Counted from the first letter of the stretch, positions 33,328 to 44,696 are shown. The stretch is 64,000 bases of DNA from Timema cristinae (GCA_039000515.1 JBCFYV010011135.1:14708376-14772375); one strand, 5' to 3'. Notes: generated from the sequence alone by a model not told the origin. Numbers and translations are program-made.

Positions 33328-34024
33328 GAGAAAATCTTTTATCTTAGCTTTCCCTCTCGGTTCGCTGTTGCCAAATATCCTCGCTTTCAATTATATCGGA
33401 AGGTGGTGTGCTGGGATGAAGAAGGAGTTACTGGCAACATCGATAAACTAGCGTTGCGAAACTTGTTTTATATTCAAGAGAATATTGACAACACGGAAAC
33501 AAGGAGAAGACAATGGTGTTTCCAAATAGTTCGCCCTTGTAGATGATATCCAGTGTAGTACAACATGGTATGTTTGCAAAGTTGAAGGCAAGCAAGGACG
33601 CATGTGTTGGACATTCATTCCGGACAAGTATACTACTTCCCGTCATTCGGGTCGGGGAGTTTAATAAACGGCGCATGTGCATGTCACGTTGGCGTTCAGT
33701 CATAAATCCTACAGTGGGTTGGGCAAGAATGTGCAGTAAATCATGCCCGGGAGAGAAACGGGCATGACAATAATTCGTCATCTGTGTATACCTGACTTCA
33801 CGTGTTTGGATGTTTCGTATGACGTCATATATCTCCCGCACGGAGACCTAATAGTTATAGTAGACGGGGGAAGGAGGGGAGGGGGGAATTACAATCTAAT
33901 TTTCATAAGAATACAGTTATAAAATTTACTAGATCTATTTTTTATTTTTTGTTTAGGTTTTCATACGTAAAGTGGTATGATTTGTAGCTGTCATTTTTGG
34001 TAGATTAACAATAGTCTACCTATG
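33328..34024. other. Unassigned, mixed composition
   Basis: Moderate GC from 33540 to 33780 with overlapping open frames on both strands (137 codons on minus at 33428-33841, 74 on plus). Neither shows a recognisable domain, signal peptide or splice context, so no gene is called. Confidence 0.35.
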
Positions 34025-34253
34025 GCTCACTTCGGTGGCCGTATGGTATAACGTGCTATTCTAGCAGTAGACCAGACTAACAACGATGAGGAGATCAAGG
34101 TTCGAATCTAAGTCGGGTGCAATGAGGGTGGTTTTCCTAAATGCTTTTCCACTCTCCCTCCACGAAAATGCAGGTGCCCTTCCTTGAAATATAACCTTCC
34201 TAACCCCTAAAACTATTAGCCAAATTAGTACATAAGCGTATGTACTAATGTAA
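34025..34253 (+). repeat. SINE-A1
   Basis: Head 'ctcacttcggtggccgtatgg', B box 'aaggttcgaatctaagtcgg', body; the common tail is decayed ('cataagcgtatgtactaatg'). Confidence 0.85.
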
Positions 34254-34521
34254 TAATATTATTATTATTATTATTTAGCACCACGTATTACTACCCGTTC
34301 GGGTTATACGCTTTAAGTACTAATTGCGCTAATGGATTAGGAATAGTGAAGGTTGAATTAGAGGAAGTGAACCCACATTTGCGTGGAGGGAGAGTGGAAA
34401 ACCATTTAGAAAAAACCACCCCAGCTCACCAGACCGAGATTCGAACCTCGATCTCCCCGTCCTCGGCAGTCGAGCTCCACACGACTAGCGCGTTAGCCAA
34501 CTACGCCACCGAGGCGGGTCA
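34254..34521 (-). repeat. SINE-A2 adjoining SINE-A1
   Basis: Minus-strand A2 with (TAT)n tail and head complement 'acgccaccgaggcgggtc'. Placed tail-to-tail with the A1 copy, probably by insertion into its TAA-rich end. Confidence 0.93.
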
Positions 34522-34829
34522 TACCGGTATTTAAATGTTTACTTGAGTGGACTGTTGAGAAAGAGCATCGTTTCTAAATTTTCACTCATTTTCTGAATGA
34601 CAGCAAGAAGAAGCTCTAACATGCAATCTCTCTTAGCTCATCGTAATTAATAGTTCCAAAAAATAAAAAGGACATGATAGACCTAGGTGTACTATAATAT
34701 GGTTAAATCATTTTAATTTTCGGTGTTTAAATAAATATTAAAATAAAATTATTATGATACAAAAGTTGAAATTATTATTACTAAATAAAACAAACCTTTC
34801 CCAGATTAAATTTGCGATACCGATACGTA

Positions 34830-35601
34830 CTGTGGATTCACACGTTCGCCGAAAAAACTAGCGCAGAACAGAAACGTGGTCACGTGACTCCTTCTAAGCC
34901 AATCACAAGATTTCCGCTTAATCGACGCGAACTGTTCTGCTGAAGTTCAACTATTCTCTACTTTGTCCGCTCTGCTTGAGATGTTCGGCACAGGAGAACC
35001 AATCAAATCTCAGAGCCAACCATCTAAAATAAGTGAGCATGCGCTGTAGAGCTAACAACATGCAGACAGTTTCGTTGTCCGTTATGAGAAGATTTGAAAT
35101 AACCCATTAATGTAAATCGTGTGTATCTTAATAATACTTAGCACCGCGTCTTACTACCCGTTCGGGTTATACGCTTTAAGTACTAATTACGCTAATGGAT
35201 TAGGAATTGGGAAGGTTGACTTAGAGGAAGTGAACCCGCATTTACGTGGAGGGAGAGTGGAAAACCATTTAGGAAAAACCACCCCCATTTCACCCGACCG
35301 AGATTCGAACCTCGATCTCCCCGTCCTCAGCAGTCGAGCTCAACACGACAAGCACGTTAGCCAACTACGCCACCGAGGCGGGTTCGTGTGTATCGATGTA
35401 TTGATTGTGCCAAGACACAGCGTTATAATTTGTAAACAACCATCGGGAGAATTATCTAAAATATACGTTTATATACTATGAAATAATATATGTTGATAAT
35501 CAGATGTTTTTAAGCGTTGCAATGCATCATGGGTCGACTTAACGTGTGTGAATTACTGCGCAGATTCTGCTTTCTATTTTACGACGAGCGTGTGAATCAA
35601 G
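34830..35601 (+). mobile_element. Z-family TIR element, copy 4
   Basis: Ends 'ctgtggattcacacgttcgc' and 'acgagcgtgtgaatcaag'. Interrupted by SINE-A2 at 35128-35383. Collinear with 32798-33327. Confidence 0.85.
35128..35383 (-). repeat. SINE-A2 with 11 bp duplication
   Basis: 'tcgtgtgtatc' at 35117-35127 and 35384-35394 flanks a complete minus-strand element, which restores the Z sequence when removed. Confidence 0.96.
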
Positions 35602-35711
35602 TTTTACTGTTATCGATACTTTTCTTTCGATACCAGTACGATATCGATATTTTTCTTCTAATACTTTTAATAAATACAGTAGCGATACTTTTTTTCGATA
35701 CCATATCCCTA

Positions 35712-36277
35712 CTTTATGATATTACAAGAAATCAAAAAGCTATATATCCCATTATCCTAGATCCTACTTGACAAACCAAATGACGGCGCGATCCTTATTT
35801 TACAGTCACATCCTTGTGTCTAGGTATGGCGCATGAGCGGGGGGGGATTGGTGGTTATGTTCGTCTCGACACTTTTGGAACAATACCCCCCCCCCCTCTC
35901 TTTCCATCAACCATCTTCGCAGACATGAATCACTCTCGAGTCGTATCTTGTATTTAAACTCATGACAACAATCGTGAACGGATTCAAACATTTCATATCC
36001 GGTCGTTGAAGCGCCGATACTGCGCACGCAGCATAAGGTTTGATTTGTAGTCTATAGAGACGTATTTAGGTAGCAAGGTCATACAATTGTTGGGTGCGCA
36101 GGAAAAAAAAAACTAGCTATGTTATATCGGATAGAAAACAACGGATATTCACATCGATATTGTAAAATCCAGAGGAAAAATTCACTGTCTGAAGGACATT
36201 GATGTTATAGAATGCTAAACATCAAAGTTTTGTAGTAAAAAAAAAACTTTTTTTTTTTCAAATTAATTATTCAAAAA
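35712..36277. other. Unassigned
   Basis: Short G and C homopolymers at 35839-35846 and 35886-35898. The 73-codon minus frame at 35806-36027 is not recognised. Confidence 0.35.
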
Positions 36278-36540
36278 CCCGCTTCAGTAGCCGAATGGTC
36301 TAAGGCGTCATCCTCGTATTAGACTGATCTTCTGATGATGGGGTGATGGGGGTGCAAATCCCGGTCGGGTCTAACGAGGGAATTTTTTTCTAAATGTTTT
36401 CCCACTCTCCTTCCAATCAAATGCGGATAAATTACCTCTATGGTGCTTCCTTCTTCGTCCATAACCCATTAGAGTAATACCATCGATATGTGTACAGACT
36501 AACCAGGTAGTAAGACGTAATAATAATAATAATTATAATT
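36278..36540 (+). repeat. SINE-A1
   Basis: Head 'cccgcttcagtagccgaatgg', B box 'ggtgcaaatcccggtcgg', decayed tail 'aaccaggtagtaagacg' and TAA repeats. Confidence 0.87.
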
Positions 36541-36648
36541 ATAAATTTGCTATTGAAATGTATTTTTAATAAATTAATCCAAAATGTAAATATGAATTTA
36601 AACTAATTCAAATTATAAAACGTATGAATAACATAATGAAAAATACTA

Positions 36649-37080
36649 GACTAGACCCTCGTTAATCCGACCTAATTGGAGCCAAAGCTCGTTCGGACTA
36701 GCGAAAATTCGGATTAAGCGGCAGAATAAGGAGGGGAGACGAATTATTTCCACAAATTTTAAACTACAGTTTAATGAGTTGTATAAAATTGGCAATCATT
36801 TAACTGACATATATATATATATATATATATAGTGTAATATGGACTAGTGTTTCACATCCACAGTAAATCTTTTTACAGTACTGTAAAAAAAAAAATCTGT
36901 AAGAAAGTATATTGTGTTTATTATCACTGATTCTTACAATTCTAGTTTAACTTAGAGTTTGTTATGAATTAAATATATTTCGTTTGACTTCATTCCCCCC
37001 TCCCGCCCCCCCCCCCCCCAAACATTATTTGAAAGTTTTGTTCATATTATTCAGAATTGAGTATTAACAGGGTTTTACTG
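36649..37080. mobile_element. pogo/Tigger-like MITE (432 bp)
   Basis: Left end 'GACTAGACCCTCGTTAATCC', right end 'AACAGGGTTTTACTG', with TA on both sides (36647-36648, 37081-37082). The 'GACCCTCGTTAATCCGAC' terminus is typical of pogo/Tigger elements. Contains (TA)n at 36811-36831 and a C homopolymer near 37007-37019. Confidence 0.72.
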
Positions 37081-37117
37081 TATTTGTAAAATAAGCTAGT
37101 CTGGCAGTGACTTGATT

Positions 37118-37320
37118 CCCGTTATGGTAAAGTTTTTAGCACAAATCTCAGCCTAGTGAAAGGAGATTGGTGTTCCAACCAATGTTTTCTCGTCCTCGCT
37201 AATGTAGATGCACTTCATCTCGAATCCCTTCCTCAAGGTCTCAGCCAGGAATCGAACCCTGGACCTCTGGGTTCATAGTCAGGTGAACCAACCACTACAC
37301 CACAGGGCAGGTTAGATGTC
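37118..37320 (-). repeat. SINE-F (single copy seen)
   Basis: Minus-strand tRNA-like head: A box 'gtggtgtagtggttgg', B box 'ggtccagggttcgattcctgg', then about 120 bp of unrelated body. Close in head sequence to SINE-C. Confidence 0.7.
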
Positions 37321-37499
37321 AAATAAAGTACTTCCTGTGAAAATTGAGCTGTATATGCTGCCATCTTTTAACACGTTTGAAGTACAAACATTGAAATTAG
37401 TAACTGACGCCGTGTGTTAGTCCGTATAGGCAAACCTTTCGACATGACTGCGATGTGGTCGCATAGTAAAACCACCATTTATTTTGGGTCTATATTCAT

Positions 37500-38109
37500 T
37501 AAAGGATGTGAGAAAAGTATCGATACTCTACTAATATAGATAATTTTCTTTCGATACAAGTATTTTTACTCGATACTTTTACTGATATTAGTACTCATAA
37601 CCCGTTATCGAAAGGAACAACTTTTTTGTTATCTTCATTCATGCTCGGATTAAATGCTTAATATGGTTAAAGAATGGTATAAAATAGATTTAAAGAATAT
37701 ACTAATGAACTTTAGTTATTAAATAACTTTCCATCAGCTACATTTTCCAAGACATTTTCAAAGCTGGTATGGTAATTTTTTTTTATAATATTCATCATTT
37801 AATACTATCAAACCTTCCGAGTTCCAACATATAACATAGAAGCGATAGATCTAAATATAATACAATATGGTTAAATCATTATAATTTTCAGTTTTTAAAT
37901 AAATATGAATATACAATTATTATTATTTTTGCTATGCAAAAGTTGAAACTATTACTTGACAAAAAAAAAAAAAATTTTATTAAAATTTCGATAAAGATAC
38001 TTAATTTTATCGATACTTTTCTTTCTATACTAGTACGGTATCGATATTTTGCTTCCGATAGTTTAAATGAGTACAGTATCGATACTTTTATTTCGATACT
38101 ACATCCCTA
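37500..38109 (+). mobile_element. hAT MITE (610 bp) with 8 bp duplication
   Basis: 'atattcat' (37492-37499) and 'atatgcat' (38110-38117) flank it with one mismatch. Ends TAAAGGATGTGAGAAAAG and, complement, TAGGGATGTAGTATCG. Both subterminal zones are full of 'atcgata' palindromes. No coding frame. Confidence 0.85.
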
Positions 38110-38410
38110 ATATGCATGCATAAAGCTAAGCTAATAGCAAATAGTACACTATTCATAAATAACAATATACAATAGATTTTAATTAAAAGTAATAATTAAA
38201 TTCTTACTTAAATCGATTCTCTTTTGTTCATAGAAAATGGCCTTACTTCTTTGAAGTGCTAGGTAAAGTCTCCGAAATAATACTTTACTAGAGTGGTTAA
38301 TCGTAAAACAACGTTCATTAAACTGTATCTTTTGAAACTTAAACTTTACCCAATTTAAGTTGTGACTGTACTATTAAATAAAATGTAATTTATTTTTGCT
38401 TCCGATATTT

Positions 38411-38659
38411 TTTACCACCAAGTCTTACTAGCCGTTAGGGTTATAAGCTTATGTACTAATTACGCTAATGGTTTTAGGAATTAGGACGGTTACAGTTAGA
38501 GGAAGTGTACCCACATTTGCTTGGAAGGATTGTGGAAAACCATTTTGGAAAAACCACCCTCAGTACATTTGACCAAGATTCTAACACCGATCTCTCCGTC
38601 ATCACGAGTCTAGTCTATTGCGAGAATAGCGCCTTAGAACATGCGGTCACCGAAGCCGT
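38411..38659 (-). repeat. SINE-A1
   Basis: Tail 'ccaagtcttactagccgtta' at left, head complement 'catgcggtcaccgaagccg' at right. The 82-codon plus frame here is SINE sequence. Confidence 0.88.
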
Positions 38660-38883
38660 TTATGATATTATTGCTATTAAACATATTATGGTAGATCTAC
38701 TTCTCAATAAAATCATCCAAAATGTAATATTTTGCCTTTTTTTAATCATATAACTATGCAATCGTAGTAATTGACGTTAAAACAAGAACATTTGTTAATA
38801 AACAAGTATGTCTACCCACCAAGGCATTTCAACCATGTATACAGTTCAAGCTATTTTCGTCTGTTATGAATTATTATTAATTC

Positions 38884-39090
38884 ACAGCCCTACTAGTAAG
38901 AATGTAGTAGCGATAATAATATGGAGTGAGAGAGGTCTACTGTTCACAGAACTACTAGTGAAGACTGTAGTAACGATAATAACATGGAGAGGTTAGTTCG
39001 ATCAGTACTGTTCACAAGAACGGTTATGTTAAGACTGTAGTAACGATAGTAACATGGAGGGAGAGAGGTTTACTGTTCACAGAAATACCA
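38884..39090. repeat. Minisatellite, three units of 61-68 bp
   Basis: Units begin 'cacag/cacaag' at 38884, 38945 and 39013 and share 'gactgtagtaacgata.taacatgg', 'gagagaggt.tactgtt'. Moderately diverged. Confidence 0.75.
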
Positions 39091-39097
39091 GTCAAAA

Positions 39098-39636
39098 CAG
39101 AGGTCCTCAACCTTTTTGTACCTTAGAGCACATTCAAAACTAACGGTAGTGCGGCGGCACCAATCACTTTTCAAGGTAAATTTATAGTCGAACATAATTC
39201 TTAATCCAAATAACACACACAAAAATAAAAGTGATTAAAAAAAATTGTGAGGTCAATAAATGAAAAAAAAAATACTGCATTATTTACGGTTTTAACAAGA
39301 CCAAAATAAATACACAAGGGAATAATTTAACTACTCACCATCATTTTGGTGTTTGGGTACATTTTATAACTATATATTTATTCTGTGTTTATTCAAGCAA
39401 CAAAGCTGGGTAGATCTATGACAAGATATTTACAAAGGAAATAAAAGTATTAGCATGGTATTAGTGAGTAGAATGATAGTTCCAGGTAAAAAAAAAAAAA
39501 AACTTTGTAAATGAGCCGGCAAAGAAAGAGTAATGAGAGGGAGGAATTGGAAAGATTATTAGTCAAGAACTTTCTAGCTGTGGTCAAAAAGTGGCGGACG
39601 TCATGGCACTCGCAGGCATAGGGTTGGGGACCCCTG
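39098..39636. mobile_element. hAT MITE (539 bp)
   Basis: Ends CAGAGGTCCTCAACC and GGTTGGGGACCCCTG, with an eroded 8 bp duplication 'agtcaaaa' / 'agttaaag'. The end sequence is a common hAT type. No transposase. Confidence 0.8.
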
Positions 39637-40161
39637 AGTTAAAGTAATAGCACAGGATGAGAAGTATCGCAATGACACAAGCCATCTATATAGTCACCAA
39701 AGAAATCCGTTCGCTAGCTAAAAACAGATTTAAAAAAAATGAATGACCACGACACACCAACCAACCAATTAGTCACGTTCTTACAATCATTGATATGCCA
39801 GTCATACAGCCTGCAACAACCAATATCCATCCATATGTGATAAACAAATAGCCGTACATGTCAAACAAATAGCAATACGTCAAACGAGTAGCCATGAAAC
39901 AAATGACTCTGTCAAACCAATTCACTTTAATAATTACAATATTTGTTTCTCACACCTCCATTTTACCCACACTATCTCCTGCATCTCCTTTTATTTACAT
40001 TGTTGTATGTACTCTTATAGTACAGTCCTTTCTTCATATGAAGGGCCCTTATCTGACATCTAAAAAAAACTAACAGATCTACTTTTACATCAATTAATGT
40101 GGTCTGTGGTTGTCACTTTTGATAGATTTTATCAATGTACAGTATTTATTTATTTGTATCT
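39637..40161. other. Unassigned
   Basis: 'caaacaaatagc' / 'caaacgagtagcc' repeats at about 39840-39905. No gene seen. Confidence 0.35.
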
Positions 40162-40545
40162 TTTATTTATTTAGCACAGCGTCTTACTACCCGTTCGGGT
40201 TGTACGCTTAATTACTAATTACAATAATAGGCTAGGTATTGGGAAGGTTTGGCTATTGAGGAAGTGGACCCACATTTGCGTGTGACCTGGTGATCTAGGG
40301 GTAAGGTGTCAGACTTCTGTGCTGGCGGCCGGGGTTCAATCTCCGGTCCTGGCACAGATTTATCTGATTTCCAAACCCTTCCTACACCTCTGACAAGACA
40401 TCTTGTGAATGTGTGGAATGCCAGGTCACCACCGTGGTTCGGATTCCACGTTAAACTGTAGGTCCTTCATTTCATCTCACAATCACCCTACCATTACACA
40501 TTAGCGTAAGTGCGTATAACCCGAACGGGTAGTAAGACGCGGTGC

Positions 40546-40584
<39 letters not shown>

Positions 40585-40735
40585 TAACACATTTGCGTGG
40601 GGGGAGAGTGGAAAATCATTTAGGGAAAACCACCCCTAGTTCACACGACCAAGATTCGAACCTCGATCTCCCATTTCTCGGCAGTTTAGCTCAACACGAA
40701 ACTAGCGGGTATCTAACTAGGTCACCGAGGCGGAT
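40162..40735 (-). repeat. SINE-A2 split by SINE-B
   Basis: Tail and part of the body at 40162-40282, remainder 40588-40735 with B-box complement 'aagattcgaacctcgatctc' and head complement 'ggtcaccgaggcgg'. Confidence 0.93.
40283..40587 (+). repeat. SINE-B, full length, nested in SINE-A2
   Basis: 'cacatttgcgtg' (40271-40282 and 40588-40599) is the 12 bp duplication. Head, B box, body, common tail and a long (TAA)n are all intact. Confidence 0.97.
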
Positions 40736-41120
40736 ATGAATGTATATAAAATAACACAAATAGTATAGTTAATTGATATCATTGCAAAAAAAAAAGTTCA
40801 TATTTACTCAAAGTTTCTTTCTATCCAAACTATGTTATAAATATAACCGGTTTTCTATCTTACACCGTACTACAAAGTCCAGGACCATACCCAAATTATG
40901 GCTGTAAAACTAGGATTGGGAGTCCGGGAGGGAGGGGGGATGGGGGCTTGCTCAACCTATTTACGCGTAGTGAAATCCCTAACCGTAAATGAAAATAGTT
41001 TTCTTAAATCTAAAGGATCTTGGTTCTATTCAGATATAACCTACAAACATATTTGAGTTGGTAATATTGAGCGTCAAGGGGGGAGTGAAGGGGTGTTTTG
41101 AGAAAAGGGAAGTGTTTATA

Positions 41121-41412
41121 CAATTTTTATAGCAAAACTTTTTTGGCCAAAATAAATAAAATATTGCTCAGAAACATATTGTTTAATTTTCTTAACATGG
41201 TGATATAAACAGTTGTTGAATATATGTAATGAGCATACCGGCATCAGATGAGTAACTTTTTAAACGAAGAGAAAAAGTTGTCAAATCCCAGGAAATTGTT
41301 GACAGATATTCAACAAATGTTGATATCACCATGTGAAGAAAATTAAACTTTATTTTTCTACTTGAGCAATATTTTATTTATTTTGAACAAAAAGTTTTGC
41401 TATAAGAATTGC
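41121..41412. mobile_element. P-family foldback element, best copy
   Basis: Arms of about 110 bp: 'tttttatagcaaaactttt', 'ggccaaaataaataaaatat', 'tgctcagaaacat', 'aattttcttaacatggtgat' on the left are mirrored on the right with few mismatches down to 'gatatcaccatgtgaagaaa'. The central unpaired stretch is about 60 bp. No coding capacity. Confidence 0.85.
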
Positions 41413-41584
41413 TATAATACTTTGAATAATCTACAGTCGCACCTCCACATATCGAAGTTAATGGTTCCATAAACAATACTCTATATATAGAAACTTCTAT
41501 GTATATAATCTAACTTTTTTATTCATGATATTGTGTAGTCTATTGTAATTAGAAATATTTTATAATCAATGCAATCTTTATAAG

Positions 41585-41736
41585 TGAATGTGGGGAATGC
41601 CAGACCTCCACCGTGGTTCGGATTCCACGTTAAACTGTAGGTCCTCCATTTCATCTCACAATCACCCTACCATTACACATTAGCGTAAGTGCGTATAGCC
41701 CGAATGGGTAGTAAGACGCGGTGCTAATAATAATAA
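41585..41736 (+). repeat. SINE-B, 5' truncated, 8 bp duplication
   Basis: 'tttataag' flanks it (41577-41584, 41737-41744). Begins 'tgaatgtggggaatgcc', without head; common tail and (TAA)n present. Confidence 0.94.
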
Positions 41737-42157
41737 TTTATAAGTTAATATGAATCACATGTACAAGTTGTGTTCATAAAGATAATTAAAAAGAAAAAAT
41801 GTGTTGAATATACCTTTAAAAAATAATGTGCAGTAGTATTCAAATGGATTTACATTTGTATGAAAAACTTTCTAATGTCTTGCAGCACAGTAAATTTCAA
41901 TGAAGATTTATCATAAAAGTGTTTAAACTTACTAATTCCGTGAAATACACCATCAGGAACATTTCCGGCGAATTAGAGAACACGACGTATTGTGTCAAAC
42001 ACGGCCACTTGCTGAAAGGGGTGTGAAGACAATAACCATCCCGCTAGCCGACCCTTCAGCTTCGCAATGACCTTGACCAAACATTCCCTTATTCTTCATG
42101 AGACAACTTCATTGTATTTTTCTCACCGTTTTTTTTTATATACCATCGAGGAGGAAA

Positions 42158-42159
<2 letters not shown>

Positions 42160-42197
<38 letters not shown>

Positions 42198-42462
42198 GCA
42201 CCGCGTCTTACTACCCGTTCGGGTTATACGCACTTACGCTAATGTGTAATGGTAGGGTGATTGTGAGATGAAATGGAGGACCTACAGTTTAACGTGGAAT
42301 CCGAACCACGGTGGCGGCCTGGCATTCCACACATTCACAAGATATCTTGTCAGAGGTGTAGGAAGGGTTTGGAAATCAGATAAATCTGTGCCGGGACCGA
42401 GGATTGAACCCCGGCCGCCAACACAGAAGTCTGACACCTTACCCCTAGACCACCAGGTCACC
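42160..42462 (-). repeat. SINE-B, full length, 11 bp duplication
   Basis: 'aggaggaaaat' at 42149-42159 and 42463-42473. Head complement 'ctagaccaccaggtcacc' at the right end, long (TAT)n at left. Confidence 0.97.
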
Positions 42463-42622
42463 AGGAGGAAAATCCCGATCTATCTTGAAAAAAATTCGAT
42501 GTATAGAATTTTGTCGATATAATAGAAAAGTTATTCTATGCAATGTCACGGAGATTCACCAAAACTTGGATACACTTGGATAATTTCGATGCACGAAAGT
42601 TCGATGTATGGAGGTCCCAGTG

Positions 42623-43202
42623 TATCTATCACTGAGCTTCTAACAGTTAATTTTGTAAAGAGAAAGTGATAACTTTAAAACGTTTGAAAGAAAATTATTG
42701 GTTTAATATTGGGCCTCCCCAGCTTTTAAGTCTTGCGCTAAAGCTGGGTTATTTTAGAGAAAAGGTGGGCAATATATTTTTCACTGTAGCCACAGGTGTG
42801 ACGAATGAAAAGTAAAATTCGCCCCATCATGTAAAAAACTTTAAAAAAAAATTGGGTTGCTCAATCGAACATTAATTAAAACAACACAAACTGTTTGAAC
42901 AAGTTTATTCAAACCATGTACGCTTTGACTAATCAGTTTCAACTGCCGCAGGGACAAATGATGAAAATGTAAGACAATTTAATACGAAATTTGACCATCT
43001 GAAGGAAAAGATGAAATGAAGTGTTGGTAACGATAGTGGAGGGAATTATTGGATGATAGTATGGCGTCCATTAGGCCTACTCATTCAGAATGTGGAACGC
43101 TTCCAATGAGATGCAGGAAATATCAAGCTACAACAAGCATACGCCGTCAGGAAAAGGTTTATTTTATTGTGAGAGCGCAGATTCACCACACTTTTATAGC
43201 CA
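42623..43202. repeat. Sequence containing Q-repeat pieces
   Basis: 42755-42835 matches 13481-13545 ('ggtgggcaa', 'gccaca', 'gtgacgaat'), and 43078-43192 matches 13562-13672 in inverted orientation ('atgcaggaaatatcaagcta'). Confidence 0.5.
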
Positions 43203-43657
43203 ACTAGCCCCCTTCCCCGTAAAAAAATATTGTAAATAATCCTGTAAAACAAAGCTTCAAATCATCCATCATGTCAATATAAAAACAAAACTTTTTTTAC
43301 TTATTTTTTTGAAAATACAGTCCTACCATCACTGTATAGCCCCCTCCTCTTTTTATCCTCCCTCCTATTTTCATCTCATTCCTCTTTCCTCGCCCCTACC
43401 ATCCACCCCCCTTCACCAACCCCATTTCCCTTCAACAACTTTTCTTTCCAACAACTATATAATATACTATCGACATTTTTATGAGGAATAAATTAAATTT
43501 TCAAAATAAAGTATAGCCTATGTTATTCGCTGATAATGTAGCATTATGTTGGTGAAAGATTTTTTTTTAAATCGGTCCAGTAGTTTTTGAGTTTATCCAT
43601 TACAAACAAAAAAACAAACAATCAAATCTTTCCTCTTTATAATATTATAGTATAGAT
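43203..43657 (+). repeat. RTE-like retroposon 3' end, copy 2
   Basis: Collinear with 6836-7297, including the poly-pyrimidine middle and the end 'tttataatattatagtatag'. Confidence 0.62.
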
Positions 43658-43754
43658 TCACCACTTGTGGGGATTGGGGGCATGGATGCCTACCCCGGGT
43701 TTTAATTAAACTTCTTGTTGAGCTATAGCGACCGAGCGGCCGCCACCATTAGCG

Positions 43755-44013
43755 GTGATAGTACCAACATTTACAGATAAAGGGTGTCATGTGGTCAGCA
43801 TATTGAGGCCTCCAGCAGTTAATCTCAGTTTTCTAAGCCAGAGCCACTACTTCTTTATTCAAGTAGCTGCTCATTTGTACTCATGAGGTTAAGTTTGACC
43901 ACGTTCCAGGCCCACTTCTTCGCAGATAAATTTAGGAGAAATCGGGATTGAACCCGGGATCACTGGATCAGTAGCCAGGAACTCTGACCACTAGACCACT
44001 GAGGTGGTCCCAC
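43755..44013 (-). repeat. SINE-C
   Basis: Minus strand: body 'aatctcagttttctaagcca', B box 'gatcccgggttcaatcccga' (complement), A box 'gtggtctagtggtcag' at the right end. Confidence 0.83.
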
Positions 44014-44045
44014 CCTGGTTTAAGAGTAAGTAAATATCGGTCTAC

Positions 44046-44294
44046 AGTCCGCTTCGGTGGCCGCATGATCTAAGGCGCTTCCTCACAGTAAACTAGACCG
44101 CCGATGACGGGGAGATCGAGGTTCGAATCTCTGTCGGGTGTACTGAAGAGATTTTATTCCAAAACTATTTTCCACCCTCCCTCCATGCAAATACGAGTAC
44201 ACTTCCTATAAATATAACCTTAATCATCCCTAAAACCATTGGCGTAATTAGTACATAAGCGTATATAGCCTGAACGGGTAGTAAGACACTGTGT
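44046..44294 (+). repeat. SINE-A1, full length
   Basis: Head 'CCGCTTCGGTGGCCGCATG', B box 'ggttcgaatctctgtcgg', tail 'cctgaacgggtagtaagac'. One of the better A1 copies. Confidence 0.92.
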
Positions 44295-44696
44295 TCTGAC
44301 TATACCTCTTGAAATGGTCCATTTTCCCGTGCAAGGGAGTATACCAAGGAACAACCCACTCACTACCATTGTACCCAGCGAGGGGTGTTGAATTCAATGT
44401 GGGTCAACTAATCCCAAACTCCTCGACAATACAGAATACAGAATCGTGAATATGATGTGGGTGTGAATGAAGATGGGGGATTTGATCAGGGCATGGCGAC
44501 AGCTCCTCAAGTTGAGATATGGGGGGCTGTCGGCCCTAGGGAAATTGTCTCACGTTGTACATTCATATACATTATACAGGCTGGGAAATAAAAAGTTTCA
44601 CAGGCCTTGCTGTGGCCAAGAGGGGACAGATAGACCTCCCGCATGAGTTATGCCAAGATCGCGATCAACGTTCACTTGATGTTAATAAACTAGAAA
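44295..44696. other. Unassigned, moderate GC
   Basis: 44555-44600 begins 'tacaggctgggaaataaa', a mariner-like end without a visible partner. No gene recognised. Confidence 0.35.

Larger units (their letters stand above)
34680..35711 (+). mobile_element. hAT MITE related to 37500-38109, with Z and SINE-A2 nested inside
   Basis: 34680-34829 matches 37850-37990 ('aatatggttaaatcat', 'caaaagttgaaa'), and 35602-35711 matches 38005-38109 ('tatcgatacttttctttc', 'gtacg', 'tatcgatatttt', end 'atatccct'). Between them sits the Z element. The left end could not be fixed. Confidence 0.7.
41434..42622. mobile_element. pogo/Tigger-like element with two SINE-B insertions
   Basis: Ends CAGTCGCACCTCCACATATC and 'ATGTATGGAGGTCCCAGTG', with TA at 41432-41433 and 42623-42624. 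Removing both SINEs leaves about 0.7 kb. The 'tatcgaa'/'ttcgatgtat' subterminal repeats recur inside. No transposase frame. Confidence 0.75.

Noticed and set aside
33325..33841. Overlapping frames of 73, 74 and 137 codons
   Set aside because: Mutually overlapping on both strands, no domain, no splice or promoter context, and next to a Z element end.
35119..35481. 120-codon frame resembling those at 34346 and 40542
   Set aside because: Translation of SINE-A2 in antisense; repeated at each copy.
42268..42522. Open frames such as 42268-42522, 45543-45725, 48110-48331, 53314-53523 with similar products
   Set aside because: They are translations of SINE-B copies on either strand, not genes.
44555..44696. 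Mariner-like element starting 'tacaggctggg'
   Set aside because: Only one end is visible and no partner TIR or TA duplication could be found.
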